A DNA stretch of 64,000 bases from the NCBI GenBank assembly GCA_023666425.1, contig JAMPCA010000002.1:124001-188000 (forward strand), written 5' to 3'. This document shows, in pieces, positions 8,927 to 18,162 of the stretch (its first letter is position 1; every line of letters starts with the position of its first letter). The notes beneath the pieces are model-generated. The model saw only the letters and a program-made list of their open reading frames with translations, did no database searches and had not been told where the DNA came from. The translations under genes were made by a program, and so were the position numbers. This DNA comes from Muribaculaceae bacterium. Its GTDB lineage: Bacteria > Bacillota > Clostridia > Lachnospirales > Lachnospiraceae.

Positions 8927-10963
8927 TTATATCATCACCATTCCTACGGACTGCAGCTCTACATCGGCTTCCACCTCATTGTAGGATACGACCGTAAGAT
9001 CCTTGAAATAATCCTCTGTCAGTCTCTTGAAATACATGCGGACAATCGGCGAAGTCACTACCATCGCAGGCTTTCCAATGCTCTCGAGCTTCTGCACTTC
9101 CTCCTCCAGCGACGTCATAATCGCCTTCGTCTTGTCCGGGTCTAAGGTCAGATAAGCTCCCTGCTCTGTCTGCTTCACTGAGGACATGATCTCCTGCTCC
9201 ACCTTCGGGTCTACCGTAATCACACTGGTAACCTCATTCGGTGGAAACAGCTGGTTCGAAATCGCCCGCTTTAAGCTCTGCCGCACATACTCGGTCAGCA
9301 CATCGGTATCTCTCGTGGTCTGTGCATGATCCGCCAGCGTCTCAAAAATGGTGAGCAGGTCGCGAATCGAGATGCCCTCATTGAGCAGATTCTGCAGCAC
9401 CTTCTGCACCTCACCAAGCCCAAGCAGCTTCGGCGTAAGCTCCTCCACAAGCACCGGATTGGACTCCTTTAAATTGTCCACCAGATGCTGTACATCCTGC
9501 CTGGTCAGCAGCTCTGCGATGTGGCTCCGGATTACTTCCGTCAGATGGGTCGCAATGATCGAGGGCGCATCCACCACCGTATAGCCAAGACTCTCCGCCC
9601 GCTCCCTCTGTGCCTCTGTAATCCAGATTGCAGGCAGATGGAAGGAAGGCTCAAATGTCGGGATACCCGTAATCTCCTCCTCCACATAACCGGGATTCAT
9701 CGCCATATAGTGGTCAAAGAGAATCTCTCCCTCCGTGACCTGGATGCCCTTGATTTTAATAATATACTGGTTCGGGTTGAGCTGGATATTGTCCCGCAGA
9801 CGAATGATTGGAACCACAGTTCCCAGCTCCAGCGCAATCTGCCTTCGAATCATAACCACGCGGTCCAGAAGATCGCCGCCCTGATTGACGTCTGCCAGCG
9901 GAATGATACCATAACCGAATTCCAGCTCGATGGGATCCACCTGCAGAAGAGACACCACATTTTCCGGTTTGCGGATTTCCTCCGCCTCGGTCTCCTGCTG
10001 CTGAACCTCCTCCTCAATATGCTCCTCACCGATTCCGGTCGCAATACTGCGCCCTGCAAGGATAAACGCCAGGCCAAGTCCGATAAACAACACCACATTC
10101 AGAGGCGTTACAAACCCGAGAAAAACCATAACAGCTCCAACGATATAGAGTACCTTGGGAATACCAAAAAGCTGTTTTGTGAGCACGCCGGAAAAATCCG
10201 CCTCGTTTGAGCCCTTCGTCACCAGAATACCTGTAGACAAAGAAATCAGGAGCGAGGGAATCTGGGACACCAGACCGTCACCGATGGTCAGAAGTCCGAA
10301 CTGCAAAATCGCGGCATTAAACTCCATTCCCTGATTCATCACACCCATCACTGTTCCACCGATCAGGTTGATAAAAGTAATGATCAGGCCAGCGGTCGCA
10401 TCTCCCTTCACATACTTGGTAGCACCGTCCATGGAGCCGAAGAAACTGGACTCCCTCTGAATCTTTTCTCTTCGCTGCTTGGCCTCCTCGTCGGTGATCG
10501 CGCCGGTATTTAAGTCCGCGTCAATCGCCATCTGCTTACCGGGCATCGCATCCAGGGTAAAACGCGCCGTAACCTCAGACACGCGCTCAGAACCCTTGTT
10601 AATGACAATAAACTGAATCAGCACCAGCACGATAAATACAATCGTGCCGACTACCATATCGCCGCCGCCCACGAAGTTGCCGAAGGTCGTCACGACATTT
10701 CCCGGATCACCCGTCAGAAGAATCAGACGGGTAGAGGATACGTTTAAGGAAATACGAAAAATTGTCGTAAACAAAAGCAGCGTCGGGAAGAAGGACATGT
10801 CAAGTACCTCCTGCACGAACAGCGAATTAAACAAAATAATGAGTGCAATGGAAATATTGATGGCAAGCATGACGTCCAGCAAAAGGGATGGAATCGGTAC
10901 AATAAAAAAGATAACTGCCGCCAATAAATACAGGCCGACTCCAATATCCGCTTTTTTGATCAT
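8927..10963 (-). CDS. flhA: Flagellar type III export gate protein FlhA
   Basis: A 678-residue FlhA with about eight N-terminal membrane helices, the conserved FHIPEP-type cytoplasmic loop around residues 135-185 (ERVSEVTARFTLDAMPGKQM), and a C-terminal cytoplasmic export-substrate docking domain. FlhA is the major export-gate subunit and couples proton flow to secretion. I chose the ATG at 10963 (MIKKADIGVG), which has an excellent AGGAGGTG 5 nt upstream; an in-frame GTG 18 bp further up lies before that ribosome site. It follows flhB by about 45 bp. Confidence 0.97.
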   Translation of the reverse strand: MIKKADIGVGLYLLAAVIFFIVPIPSLLLDVMLAINISIALIILFNSLFVQEVLDMSFFPTLLLFTTIFRISLNVSSTRLILLTGDPGNVVTTFGNFVGGGDMVVGTIVFIVLVLIQFIVINKGSERVSEVTARFTLDAMPGKQMAIDADLNTGAITDEEAKQRREKIQRESSFFGSMDGATKYVKGDATAGLIITFINLIGGTVMGVMNQGMEFNAAILQFGLLTIGDGLVSQIPSLLISLSTGILVTKGSNEADFSGVLTKQLFGIPKVLYIVGAVMVFLGFVTPLNVVLFIGLGLAFILAGRSIATGIGEEHIEEEVQQQETEAEEIRKPENVVSLLQVDPIELEFGYGIIPLADVNQGGDLLDRVVMIRRQIALELGTVVPIIRLRDNIQLNPNQYIIKIKGIQVTEGEILFDHYMAMNPGYVEEEITGIPTFEPSFHLPAIWITEAQRERAESLGYTVVDAPSIIATHLTEVIRSHIAELLTRQDVQHLVDNLKESNPVLVEELTPKLLGLGEVQKVLQNLLNEGISIRDLLTIFETLADHAQTTRDTDVLTEYVRQSLKRAISNQLFPPNEVTSVITVDPKVEQEIMSSVKQTEQGAYLTLDPDKTKAIMTSLEEEVQKLESIGKPAMVVTSPIVRMYFKRLTEDYFKDLTVVSYNEVEADVELQSVGMVMI

Positions 10964-11008
10964 GCTCACACCTCCTTTCACTGTAGTGCCTTATTTTCAG
11001 AATATTTC

Positions 11009-12169
11009 CTACGCTGACTGCCCCTTTTTGCGGTATATCGCCGCCAGGATTCCCGCTACCGCCTCATAGAGCTCTGGCGGAATCTCCGCCCCGAGATCTA
11101 CATTGTGATAGAGCATCCTTGCCAGAGGCTTGTTCTCCACGACCTCAATGCCGTTCTCCTTTGCCTCTTCCTTAATCTTCTGTGCCAGATAGTCCGCGCC
11201 CTTTGCCAGCACATAGGGGGCGCTGCGCGAATCGTCATATTTCAGTGCAACCGCAAAATGTGTCGGGTTGGTAATGACCACGTCCGCCTTTGGCACATCC
11301 TGCATCATACGCCTCTGGGATACCTCCTGCATCTTCCGCCTCTGACGACCCTTGATCTGGGGATCTCCCTCGGTGTTCTTGAACTCATCCTTGACCTCCT
11401 GCTTGGTCATCTTCATCTCATCGTTGAACTTCCATTTCTGGTAGGCGTAATCTGCAATCCCGATCACCAGATAGACAAGACTGATCTTCAGTCCCACGTC
11501 GAGGATGATCGAACCCACAAGAGCCACTGCCTGACGCACACTCAGCTCATAGAGAATGAAAAGCTGGTTGGCATCATCCCGTATCGAAGTATATGCGATA
11601 TAAATGATAATCGACACCTTCAAAATCGACTTCACCAGCTCAAAGAGCGTATCCTTGGAAAAAATCCGCTTAAAGCCGTTGATCGGATTGAACTTGGAAA
11701 GCTTCGGCTGCATAGGCTTTGCCGAGACCGTCCAGCCCACCTGCACAATACTCACGAGAAGCGCCACCACCACGCCGAAGGCGAAAAACGGAAGCACCGT
11801 GAGCATCCACTGGATAATCGCCTCGAAAAGTACGGAGGACACCGCATGGGAATTCAAACCGCCCTCGTTGATGAGCACGAAATCCGCCATGTTTCCATAG
11901 ACAAAGGAAAACAGGTTCAAAAGATTCCCGCTCACATAGGAAATAAAAATCCGCAGACAGAGAAACAGTACAATCAGGGAAAAGGCAGAGTCTAACTCCT
12001 TGCTCTTGGCAACCTTTCCCTCCTCTCTTGCATCCTTTAGTTTCTTGGCGGTCGCGGGCTCGGTCTTCTCTCCGCCCTCCCCATCCTTCGCAAAAAACTG
12101 CAGATTCAGATATATTTTCGGGGAAAATGTATCTTCTATTCGGTTTTCTTCAATACATTCCCTCAGCAA
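11009..12169 (-). CDS. flhB: Flagellar export gate switch protein FlhB
   Basis: FlhB has four membrane helices and a C-terminal domain that self-cleaves at NPTH to switch export from hook to filament substrates. The NPTH motif is at about residues 301-304 (VVITNPTHFAVAL). The conserved N-terminal stretch LNLQFFAKDGEGGEKTEPAT is complete. The start is odd: between the preceding in-frame stop and this conserved region there is no ATG or GTG. The drawn start is the TTG at 12169. An ATT at 12154, overlapping the fliR stop and 6 nt after GAGG, is an alternative. Translation is probably coupled to fliR. Confidence 0.93.
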   Translation of the reverse strand: MLRECIEENRIEDTFSPKIYLNLQFFAKDGEGGEKTEPATAKKLKDAREEGKVAKSKELDSAFSLIVLFLCLRIFISYVSGNLLNLFSFVYGNMADFVLINEGGLNSHAVSSVLFEAIIQWMLTVLPFFAFGVVVALLVSIVQVGWTVSAKPMQPKLSKFNPINGFKRIFSKDTLFELVKSILKVSIIIYIAYTSIRDDANQLFILYELSVRQAVALVGSIILDVGLKISLVYLVIGIADYAYQKWKFNDEMKMTKQEVKDEFKNTEGDPQIKGRQRRKMQEVSQRRMMQDVPKADVVITNPTHFAVALKYDDSRSAPYVLAKGADYLAQKIKEEAKENGIEVVENKPLARMLYHNVDLGAEIPPELYEAVAGILAAIYRKKGQSA

Positions 12170-12929
12170 AACGCACCACCATCGTCTTTATCTCAGATAA
12201 AATCATATCTGCCACATTCGGCAGAAGGAAAATTGTCAAAAACAGCACCGCATAGCCTACCAGAATCTTTAACTGCATACCCACCGCAAACATATTCATC
12301 TGCGGGGCTACCTTCGCCATGATACCGAGCACACAGTTTAGGATCATAATGCAGGCAAAAAACGGGAGAAAAATACGAAAGCCCAGCACAAACAGATCTC
12401 CCATATACTGTAGCATCGAGTTCATCAAATGCTCCCAGTTAAAGCCCGAATTCCCAATCGGAATCACCGTGAAGGAATCGCTGATGGCACGAATCAGATA
12501 TCCCTGCAGATTCGAGGTCATAAGCAGCAGGAGCACCAGATAGTAATAGAGATTACCTGTGATCGTCGTCTCGCTTCCCATGTCAGGATTAAACTCTGTC
12601 GCCATGGACAGACCGATATCCATATCAATCACACTGCCTGCAAACAAAATAATAGAATTACAGATATTCGCCGCCAAGCCCAACAGCAAGCCCGTAATTC
12701 CCTCACTGAGCACCACCACCCCGTAACCGACCACGCTTACATAGTCGAGCTCCGGCCTCTGGGCCACATTGTAAATAATGAACGAGACAAAGACCGCAAA
12801 ACCAGCCTTCGTCCGGTTCGGCACCCCGGAATGCCCGAAGAAGGGGGCGATAGATATAAACGAAACAAGCCGCACCAGAATCAGCAGCCAGTATTCAAAA
12901 TTGTCCAGAGTGAACGCATAGTTTACCAT
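12150..12929 (-). CDS. fliR: Flagellar export gate protein FliR
   Basis: A 259-residue integral membrane protein with about six helices and the FliR family features, such as the early LVRLVSFISIAPFFGH segment and a C-terminal hydrophobic stretch. FliR forms the core of the export gate with FliP and FliQ. Start ATG at 12929, 3 bp after fliQ. Its 3' end overlaps the drawn flhB reading frame by 20 bp. Gene order fliP-fliQ-fliR-flhB-flhA is the standard one. Confidence 0.96.
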   Translation of the reverse strand: MVNYAFTLDNFEYWLLILVRLVSFISIAPFFGHSGVPNRTKAGFAVFVSFIIYNVAQRPELDYVSVVGYGVVVLSEGITGLLLGLAANICNSIILFAGSVIDMDIGLSMATEFNPDMGSETTITGNLYYYLVLLLLMTSNLQGYLIRAISDSFTVIPIGNSGFNWEHLMNSMLQYMGDLFVLGFRIFLPFFACIMILNCVLGIMAKVAPQMNMFAVGMQLKILVGYAVLFLTIFLLPNVADMILSEIKTMVVRFAEGMY

Positions 12930-12932
12930 AGC

Positions 12933-13217
12933 CTACCCTATTCCCAGACTCAGATAATAACTGAAATTCTCCCACAGCCTCGTCATAAAGCCGCTCATAT
13001 TATCCAGCATCCAGGAACCCAAAAGCATCATCGTCACAAACACGCCCAAAATCTTCGGCACAAAGGTGAGCGTCTGCTCCTGAATCGAGGTGACCGTCTG
13101 AAAAATACTGACGATCAGACCGATAATCAAAGAAACCAGAAGTAACGGCGCCGACGTGATAATAATTGTATAGATTGCCTCCTGCGCGATGTCTAAAACC
13201 GCCTCCTGCGTAATCAC
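12933..13217 (-). CDS. fliQ: Flagellar export gate protein FliQ
   Basis: A 94-residue protein with two membrane helices (about 18-40 and 53-72) and the FliQ core SLIIGLIVSIFQTVTSIQEQ. It is a few residues longer than the usual 88-90. The start is a GTG at 13217 with AGGAGG 8 nt upstream, which is a strong ribosome site. FliQ assembles around the FliP-FliR core of the flagellar type III secretion gate. It lies 48 bp after fliP. Confidence 0.96.
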   Translation of the reverse strand: MITQEAVLDIAQEAIYTIIITSAPLLLVSLIIGLIVSIFQTVTSIQEQTLTFVPKILGVFVTMMLLGSWMLDNMSGFMTRLWENFSYYLSLGIG

Positions 13218-13265
13218 CGTCTATCCCTCCTCTACCGCCCCGCAAAAGCAGGGCTTTCTAATATG

Positions 13266-14153
13266 TCAGTAAAAGGTCTGCACCAGACTTCCCACCACCA
13301 GATCCCAGCCGTCTGCCAGAATGAACAAAAGTACCTTAAAGGGCATCGAGATCGTGGTCGGCGGAAGCATCATCATACCCATGGACATGAGCACAGAGGA
13401 TACCACCATATCAATCACAATGAACGGAATATAGATCAAAAAGCCCATGATAAACGCTTTCCTGAGCTCACTTAAGATGAACGCAGGCACCAGCGTCGTA
13501 AAGGGAACGTTGTACAATTCCTCCACGGTCGCGTATGTCTCCCCGGACATATCCGCAAACAGATTGATATCGCTGACCTGAACCTTACAGTCCTCAATCA
13601 TAAAAGACCGGATCGGCGCCTCCACCCGCTCGAAAAACTCCTGCTGGCTGATCTCACCTCTGTCGAGCGGCTGAACCGCGTTTGTATTCATTTCCTGAAA
13701 AGTGGGCCACATAATAAAAAAGGTGAGAAACAGCGCGAGCCCGACTAATATCTGGTTCGGCGGCGCCGTCTGCGTACCGATGGCAGCCCTCACAAAATGC
13801 AGCACAATGATGATCCTTGTAAAGCTGGTCATCATTATAAGAATCGAGGGTGCAAGGGATAAAATCGTCAGCACTAAAAGCATCCGCACCGGCGTGGACA
13901 CGCTCCCCTCATCATTGTTCCAGAGAATCGAAAGCCCGGTTCCAAGCTCATCGACATCGGCCTCCTCCGTGTTTTGCGTGAGGTCGTCGATATCATCTCC
14001 GGTTGGGAGCGGCAGCTCATCTGCCGCAGCCTCCGAATTCGTCCCCGTCGCATATACCATGGTCGGGCGGGCACATAATACAATTGTCAAAATTATGATT
14101 GCGCAGGCAAAAAGGAAGCTTGCTGCGCAATAGAACTTTTTATGTCTGCTCAT
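13266..14153 (-). CDS. fliP: Flagellar export gate protein FliP
   Basis: A 295-residue FliP. The N-terminal hydrophobic segment (about 10-35) looks like the cleavable signal known for FliP, followed by an acidic periplasmic stretch (residues 40-75) and then the conserved membrane core. Typical family sequences are LTILSLAPSILIMMTSFTRI, RAAIGTQTAPPNQILVGLAL and FIMGFLIYIPFIVIDMVVSS. FliP pentamers form the export pore with FliQ and FliR. It follows fliO by 1 bp. The acidic insert after the signal is longer than in E. coli FliP but common in Firmicutes. Confidence 0.97.
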   Translation of the reverse strand: MSRHKKFYCAASFLFACAIIILTIVLCARPTMVYATGTNSEAAADELPLPTGDDIDDLTQNTEEADVDELGTGLSILWNNDEGSVSTPVRMLLVLTILSLAPSILIMMTSFTRIIIVLHFVRAAIGTQTAPPNQILVGLALFLTFFIMWPTFQEMNTNAVQPLDRGEISQQEFFERVEAPIRSFMIEDCKVQVSDINLFADMSGETYATVEELYNVPFTTLVPAFILSELRKAFIMGFLIYIPFIVIDMVVSSVLMSMGMMMLPPTTISMPFKVLLFILADGWDLVVGSLVQTFY

Positions 14154-14154
14154 A

Positions 14155-14544
14155 TCAATCCTGCTTTTTCGGCCATTTTTCTTTCAGCTTGTCCAAAATC
14201 TCTCCAAAACTCTCTGTGGAGACAGCGCCGGTATTTTCCTCCAGCACGGACAGATCCCTAAGCTCCTCTTTCGTAAGCTCTGCCAAAAGGTGCACCTCGT
14301 CCTTGCCGATGGAAACCACCAGATATTTCGTTCCGGCCTCCACAATACTAATCATCTTATTATTGCCGACGCCGATCGTCTCCACGATCCGAAGATTCCG
14401 ATTACTGCCTCTCGCCTTCTGAAAGCCGCCCATCCAGCGTGTTACCAGATAAGTAATGCCCAGCACAAAAATAAATATAATGAGAGTACCAATAAGCCGC
14501 AACAAGCTGTCCAGTGTACCCACCGCCAAAATACCCATATACAT
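14155..14544 (-). CDS. fliO: Flagellar export accessory protein FliO
   Basis: A 129-residue protein with a single membrane helix (about residues 14-35, LLRLIGTLIIFIFVLGITYL) and a cytoplasmic FliO/FliZ-like domain (KARGSNRNLRIVETIGVGNN, then YLVVSIGKDEVHLLAEL). FliO helps the FliP complex assemble. Position between fliY and fliP is the conserved one. In many relatives a cheY gene lies between fliY and fliO; here only 6 bp separate them. Confidence 0.9.
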   Translation of the reverse strand: MYMGILAVGTLDSLLRLIGTLIIFIFVLGITYLVTRWMGGFQKARGSNRNLRIVETIGVGNNKMISIVEAGTKYLVVSIGKDEVHLLAELTKEELRDLSVLEENTGAVSTESFGEILDKLKEKWPKKQD

Positions 14545-14550
14545 CGCTTA

Positions 14551-15750
14551 CTATGTCACCTGCACCTTCACCGGAGAACTTACAATCTCCGTGATACGCA
14601 CACCGAAACTCTCCTCGATCACGACCACCTCGCCCTTGGCGACATACTTGCCGTTTACCAGCACATCGATCGGCTCCCCGGCAATCTTGTTCAGCTCTAT
14701 GATCTTGCCCGGCCCGAAGTCAAGAATCTCAGAAATCAGCTTAGAGGTACGACCCAGCTCTACCGTCACCTCCAGGGGGACGTCCATGATCAAATCTATA
14801 TTTTCCGGCTGGTACACGCCCATCGGGCTGCCGGAAAAAGCAGTAAACTGTGCGGGCTGCACATTCACCGGCTGTCCCATGATCTGCTGACCCATCGGCT
14901 GCATCATGGGCTGACCCATCATCGGTTGTCCCATCATAGGCTGACCCATCATCGGCTGTCCCATCGGCTGCATCATGGGCTGACCCATCGGCTGCTGGGG
15001 CATCGGCTGTGGAGCAGGCGCAGGCTCTGGAGCAGGCGCAGGTGCAGGATTCTCCTTGACACTGTCGCTGTCCGCCTTCATATTCGCCGTAACACTTGAA
15101 CACATATCCTTCGCAAAGGAAACCGGATAAAGCTGCATGATCTGACTGTCCACCAGATCCCCGATTTCCAGGTGAAATGCGATTTTAACAAACGTTCCGG
15201 TCAGAAACTTGTCAATCTGCCCCTCATCCACATTCTCTGTCAGATCCACCAGATCCGCCACTGGCGGGCTGATGTCGATCATCTTGTTCAGCATAGAGGA
15301 AAGGGAGGTCGCGGCAGAACCCATCATCTGGTTCATCGCCTCGCTGATCGCGCTCAAATGCAGCTCACCTAATTCCCCGTCTGTATTACTGCCGTCACCG
15401 CCCATCATCAAATCTGTGATGATCTTGACGTCATGCTCCTTCAATATCAGGATATTGCTTCCGTCAAGTCCTTCGGTATAGGCAATCTTAATAAAGACAC
15501 ACGGTCTCTCATACTGTGCTGAAATCTCATCCCATGTAGAATAGGATACGACCGGCGTCGAAATCTCCACCTTACGGTTCACGAGGGAAAACAAGGTCGT
15601 CGCAGCCGTCCCCATGCTGATATTGGCAATCTCGCCAATGGCGTCTTTCTCAGAATCCGAAAGTTCTCCTATCCCCGGCTCCAAACCAGAGGACTCCTTC
15701 GGATCGTTGAGCAATGCGCTGATTTCCTCTTGTGATAATACTCCATCCAT
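14551..15750 (-). CDS. fliY: C-ring protein and CheY-P phosphatase FliY (CheC-like and FliN domains)
   Basis: A 399-residue FliY. The first 15 residues (MDGVLSQEEISALLND) form a FliM-type CheY-P-binding peptide. Next come two CheC-like halves with active-site patterns DAIGEIANISMGTAATTL and ISEAMNQMMGSAATSL. A low-complexity linker of about 50 residues rich in Gln, Pro and Met follows (about 246-293), and the protein ends in a FliN/SpoA domain (about 320-399, DVPLEVTVELGRTSKLISEI). FliY forms the C ring with FliM and hydrolyses CheY-P at the motor. It starts 4 bp after fliM. There is no separate fliN. Confidence 0.95.
   Translation of the reverse strand: MDGVLSQEEISALLNDPKESSGLEPGIGELSDSEKDAIGEIANISMGTAATTLFSLVNRKVEISTPVVSYSTWDEISAQYERPCVFIKIAYTEGLDGSNILILKEHDVKIITDLMMGGDGSNTDGELGELHLSAISEAMNQMMGSAATSLSSMLNKMIDISPPVADLVDLTENVDEGQIDKFLTGTFVKIAFHLEIGDLVDSQIMQLYPVSFAKDMCSSVTANMKADSDSVKENPAPAPAPEPAPAPQPMPQQPMGQPMMQPMGQPMMGQPMMGQPMMGQPMMQPMGQQIMGQPVNVQPAQFTAFSGSPMGVYQPENIDLIMDVPLEVTVELGRTSKLISEILDFGPGKIIELNKIAGEPIDVLVNGKYVAKGEVVVIEESFGVRITEIVSSPVKVQVT
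14872..15011 (-). repeat. GQPM-type low-complexity repeat inside fliY
   Basis: Within fliY the sequence encodes about ten short near-copies of Gly-Gln-Pro-Met-Met or Gln-Pro-Met-Gly (roughly residues 246-293), with matching 15-bp DNA repeats of the CCCATCATCGGCTGT type on the plus strand. It connects the CheC-like part to the FliN domain and is probably a flexible linker. Near-identical DNA units could change in copy number by slippage without shifting the reading frame. Confidence 0.85.
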
Positions 15751-15753
15751 CTC

Positions 15754-16734
15754 TTATTGCTCCTCTCTGATCACCGAAGTGACCCTGACTGCATAATCAT
15801 CTCCCGCCGAACCTGGCATAGCTGTAAACTTGCGGATATTTCCCACATAAACATCCAGCTCGTCATCCACATGGCGGTCTAAAAGAATAATGTCTCCGGG
15901 CGTCAGCGTCGCAAAATCGTTGACCGATATCACGCTGTTACCGAGTACTGCTTTGACCGGAATAAGCGCGTGCCTGATAAGCGACTCAATCGCCTGTCCA
16001 TAATCTGTGTCATCCCTCGCGGTCATATTCGCATACCAGTACTTGGTATTCAGCTTGTCAATCACATCCTCCACCGTAATGTAAGGCAGACAGATATTCA
16101 TAAGCCCTTCCACATCACCGATTTTCAGATTGATCGTGACAATCGCAATCATCTCGCTCGGGGATATAATCTGCGCATACTGGGAATTCGTCTCAATGCG
16201 CTCCAGCCGGGGGTGAATGTCAAGCACATTCTGCCACGGCTCCCTGAGAAGATTCACACAGACAATCATGATGCGCTCAATGATCAAAAGCTCAATCTCT
16301 GAGAACTCCCGCACCTTGTCCAGCGGATCCCCCCTGCCTCCCAGCATCCGGTCTACCACACAGTAGCCCAGATTCGAAGCGATCTCAATAATAATATTTC
16401 CCTGAAGCGGCGCAAAATTCACAATTCCCAAAAGCACTGGATTCGACAATGCGTTTGAGAATTCAGAATAGGTTACCGCCTCCGAATTCATAACCTCCAC
16501 CTGCACATTCTTACGCAGATACACCGGAAGGTTGGTAGATAGCAGGCGCCCATAGTGTTCAAAAATAATCTCTAAGGTTCTCAGATGCTCCTTCGAGAAT
16601 TTGGACGGACGGGCAAAATCATAATTCTTTACCTGCTTTTCATCCTTGTCTTTAATTTCATCTACGTCCAGCTCACCGGCACTTAGAGCCGCCAGCAAAC
16701 TGTCAATTTCATTCTGGGATAAAACGTCACCCAT
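15754..16734 (-). CDS. fliM: Flagellar motor switch protein FliM
   Basis: A 326-residue FliM. The N-terminal CheY-P-binding motif LSQNEIDSLLAAL is at residues 4-16, followed by the CheC-like middle domain and a C-terminal SpoA/FliN-like domain (LTPGDIILLDRHVDDELDVY). It forms the C ring with FliG and FliY and sets rotation direction. I start at the ATG at 16734 (MGDVLSQNEI) with GGTGG 7 nt upstream; an in-frame start 39 bp further up adds residues unlike FliM. fliL is 60 bp upstream and fliY 4 bp downstream. Confidence 0.96.
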   Translation of the reverse strand: MGDVLSQNEIDSLLAALSAGELDVDEIKDKDEKQVKNYDFARPSKFSKEHLRTLEIIFEHYGRLLSTNLPVYLRKNVQVEVMNSEAVTYSEFSNALSNPVLLGIVNFAPLQGNIIIEIASNLGYCVVDRMLGGRGDPLDKVREFSEIELLIIERIMIVCVNLLREPWQNVLDIHPRLERIETNSQYAQIISPSEMIAIVTINLKIGDVEGLMNICLPYITVEDVIDKLNTKYWYANMTARDDTDYGQAIESLIRHALIPVKAVLGNSVISVNDFATLTPGDIILLDRHVDDELDVYVGNIRKFTAMPGSAGDDYAVRVTSVIREEQ

Positions 16735-16793
16735 CTGTCTTCCACCACCCGTAACTGTGATAGAACCGGCCAAAGGTCAGTCCTTCCAAATTT

Positions 16794-17324
16794 TTACTCC
16801 ATGGTAAACTTTGAAAAGTTCACCGCAATAATATAATCCCCGCCAAAAAGCATCTGCATCTGCTCGAGAACCTCATCCTGCATCGCCTGTTTGGTCTCCC
16901 GGTTGCGCAGATCGTCCACCGTATAACGGTTGAGCGCGTCGGTAATGGTCGCTCTTATTGTGGAATCCTGCCCTGCCATAAACTCCTGATTATAGGTCTT
17001 ATAGTTCTCACTGCCCTTATTCAGGACAAGCGTCACATTGACCACTGCGTAATGGCTTCCCTTGTCTCCTTCGACAGACGCGAGCGTCGCCGTGATGTCC
17101 GCCCCGGAATTGACCGCATACTCCTCTCTGTCCTCCACCGGAATATTGTCCAGTGAGGAGGAATCTCCGCTGTTTAAGTCCAGATCAATGGCCTGACACA
17201 CCTTGTCGATCAGCGCATTCGCTTTCTTGGTCTGGGGAAGCACTGAAAACATCAAAATTGCTGTGAGCACAAAATTTGCAAACACAAGCGCCAAAATTAG
17301 TACGGAAATAAGATTTTTCTTCAT
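16794..17324 (-). CDS. fliL: Basal-body-associated stator protein FliL
   Basis: A 176-residue single-pass membrane protein: N-terminal helix (about 5-28, LISVLILALVFANFVLTAIL) and an extracytoplasmic FliL domain with the typical C-terminal DALNRYTVDDLRNRETKQAM segment. FliL surrounds or stabilises the stator and links it to the basal body. Its location between motB and fliM is the standard order. It starts 13 bp after motB. Confidence 0.93.
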   Translation of the reverse strand: MKKNLISVLILALVFANFVLTAILMFSVLPQTKKANALIDKVCQAIDLDLNSGDSSSLDNIPVEDREEYAVNSGADITATLASVEGDKGSHYAVVNVTLVLNKGSENYKTYNQEFMAGQDSTIRATITDALNRYTVDDLRNRETKQAMQDEVLEQMQMLFGGDYIIAVNFSKFTME

Positions 17325-17337
17325 CGTTCTGCCCTTT

Positions 17338-18162
17338 CTAGTTCGTCCCTGAACTGTAGGAATTATACACTTTAATCTCTACCCGGCGGTTCCTCGCGCG
17401 TCCCTCCGCGGTAGCATTGTCTGCCACCGGCACATAGGCGCCGCGCCCCGAAAACTTAATATTCGCGTCCGGAATATCCACATCGGGATCATTTCGAAAA
17501 TAATTCGCAACGCTCCTCGCCCGGTACATGGAAAGCACATCGTTATCCTCAAACTGGCTGGAATGAATCGGCACATTATCCGTATGCCCTTCCACCTCAA
17601 TGATATGATTCTTGTATTTTTCCAGAATAAGCCCCAGCTTATGTACAATCGGATAAGCCTCGCTCACCAGCTCCGCCTTGCCGGATTCAAAGAGGATAGC
17701 GCCGCTTAGATCGAGCTGCACATACTGGGAATTGAAATCCACATCCACCAGATCCGACAAGCCCGCAGCCGCAATCTCCTGCTCTAAATCCTCTGCAATC
17801 TGCTCGGATTCCGCCAGCGCCTGCCGCTCGTACTCCTCCATGATATCGTTCTTTCCATTCTCCTGCTCCTCACTGTCCTCCTCCGCCTTGGAATTGGCCA
17901 TCTCGTGATAGTAGGAATCCAAAAATTCAAGCTGTCTTACTCCGGCGGAAATCATCTCGCCGTCTCCAATGGTCGCCCCGCCGGAGGGCAGAATGCTCAC
18001 GGTGCTCTGCAGGGAAGCGATCACCTGCTGGAATTTCTCCTCCTCCACTGAGGACATGGAAAACAAGAGCACGAAAAAGCACAAGAGCAAATTCATCAGG
18101 TCGGAAAAGGTTGACATCCAGGCCGGCGATCCCTTTGGCGGGTCTTCCTGCTTTTTGACCAT
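17338..18162 (-). CDS. motB: Flagellar stator protein MotB
   Basis: A 274-residue MotB with a single N-terminal helix (about 18-40) that carries the proton-binding Asp at about residue 21 (STFSDLMNLLLCFFVLLFSM), an acidic and Gln-rich plug/linker region, and a C-terminal OmpA-like peptidoglycan-binding domain (EGHTDNVPI, then GRGAYVPVADN and RARNRRVEIKV). It overlaps the motA stop (TAATG). The residues after the Asp suggest a proton-type rather than sodium-type stator, but I would not insist on that. Confidence 0.96.
   Translation of the reverse strand: MVKKQEDPPKGSPAWMSTFSDLMNLLLCFFVLLFSMSSVEEEKFQQVIASLQSTVSILPSGGATIGDGEMISAGVRQLEFLDSYYHEMANSKAEEDSEEQENGKNDIMEEYERQALAESEQIAEDLEQEIAAAGLSDLVDVDFNSQYVQLDLSGAILFESGKAELVSEAYPIVHKLGLILEKYKNHIIEVEGHTDNVPIHSSQFEDNDVLSMYRARSVANYFRNDPDVDIPDANIKFSGRGAYVPVADNATAEGRARNRRVEIKVYNSYSSGTN

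Noticed and set aside
11105-11995. Long plus-strand open frame opposite flhB, and similar ones at 3178-3813, 14290-15099, 22567-23406 and 55545-56888
   Set aside because: They lie wholly opposite well-conserved minus-strand genes, have composition like codon shadows (His/Arg/Leu-rich or Cys/Ser-rich) and lack ribosome sites and recognisable domains.
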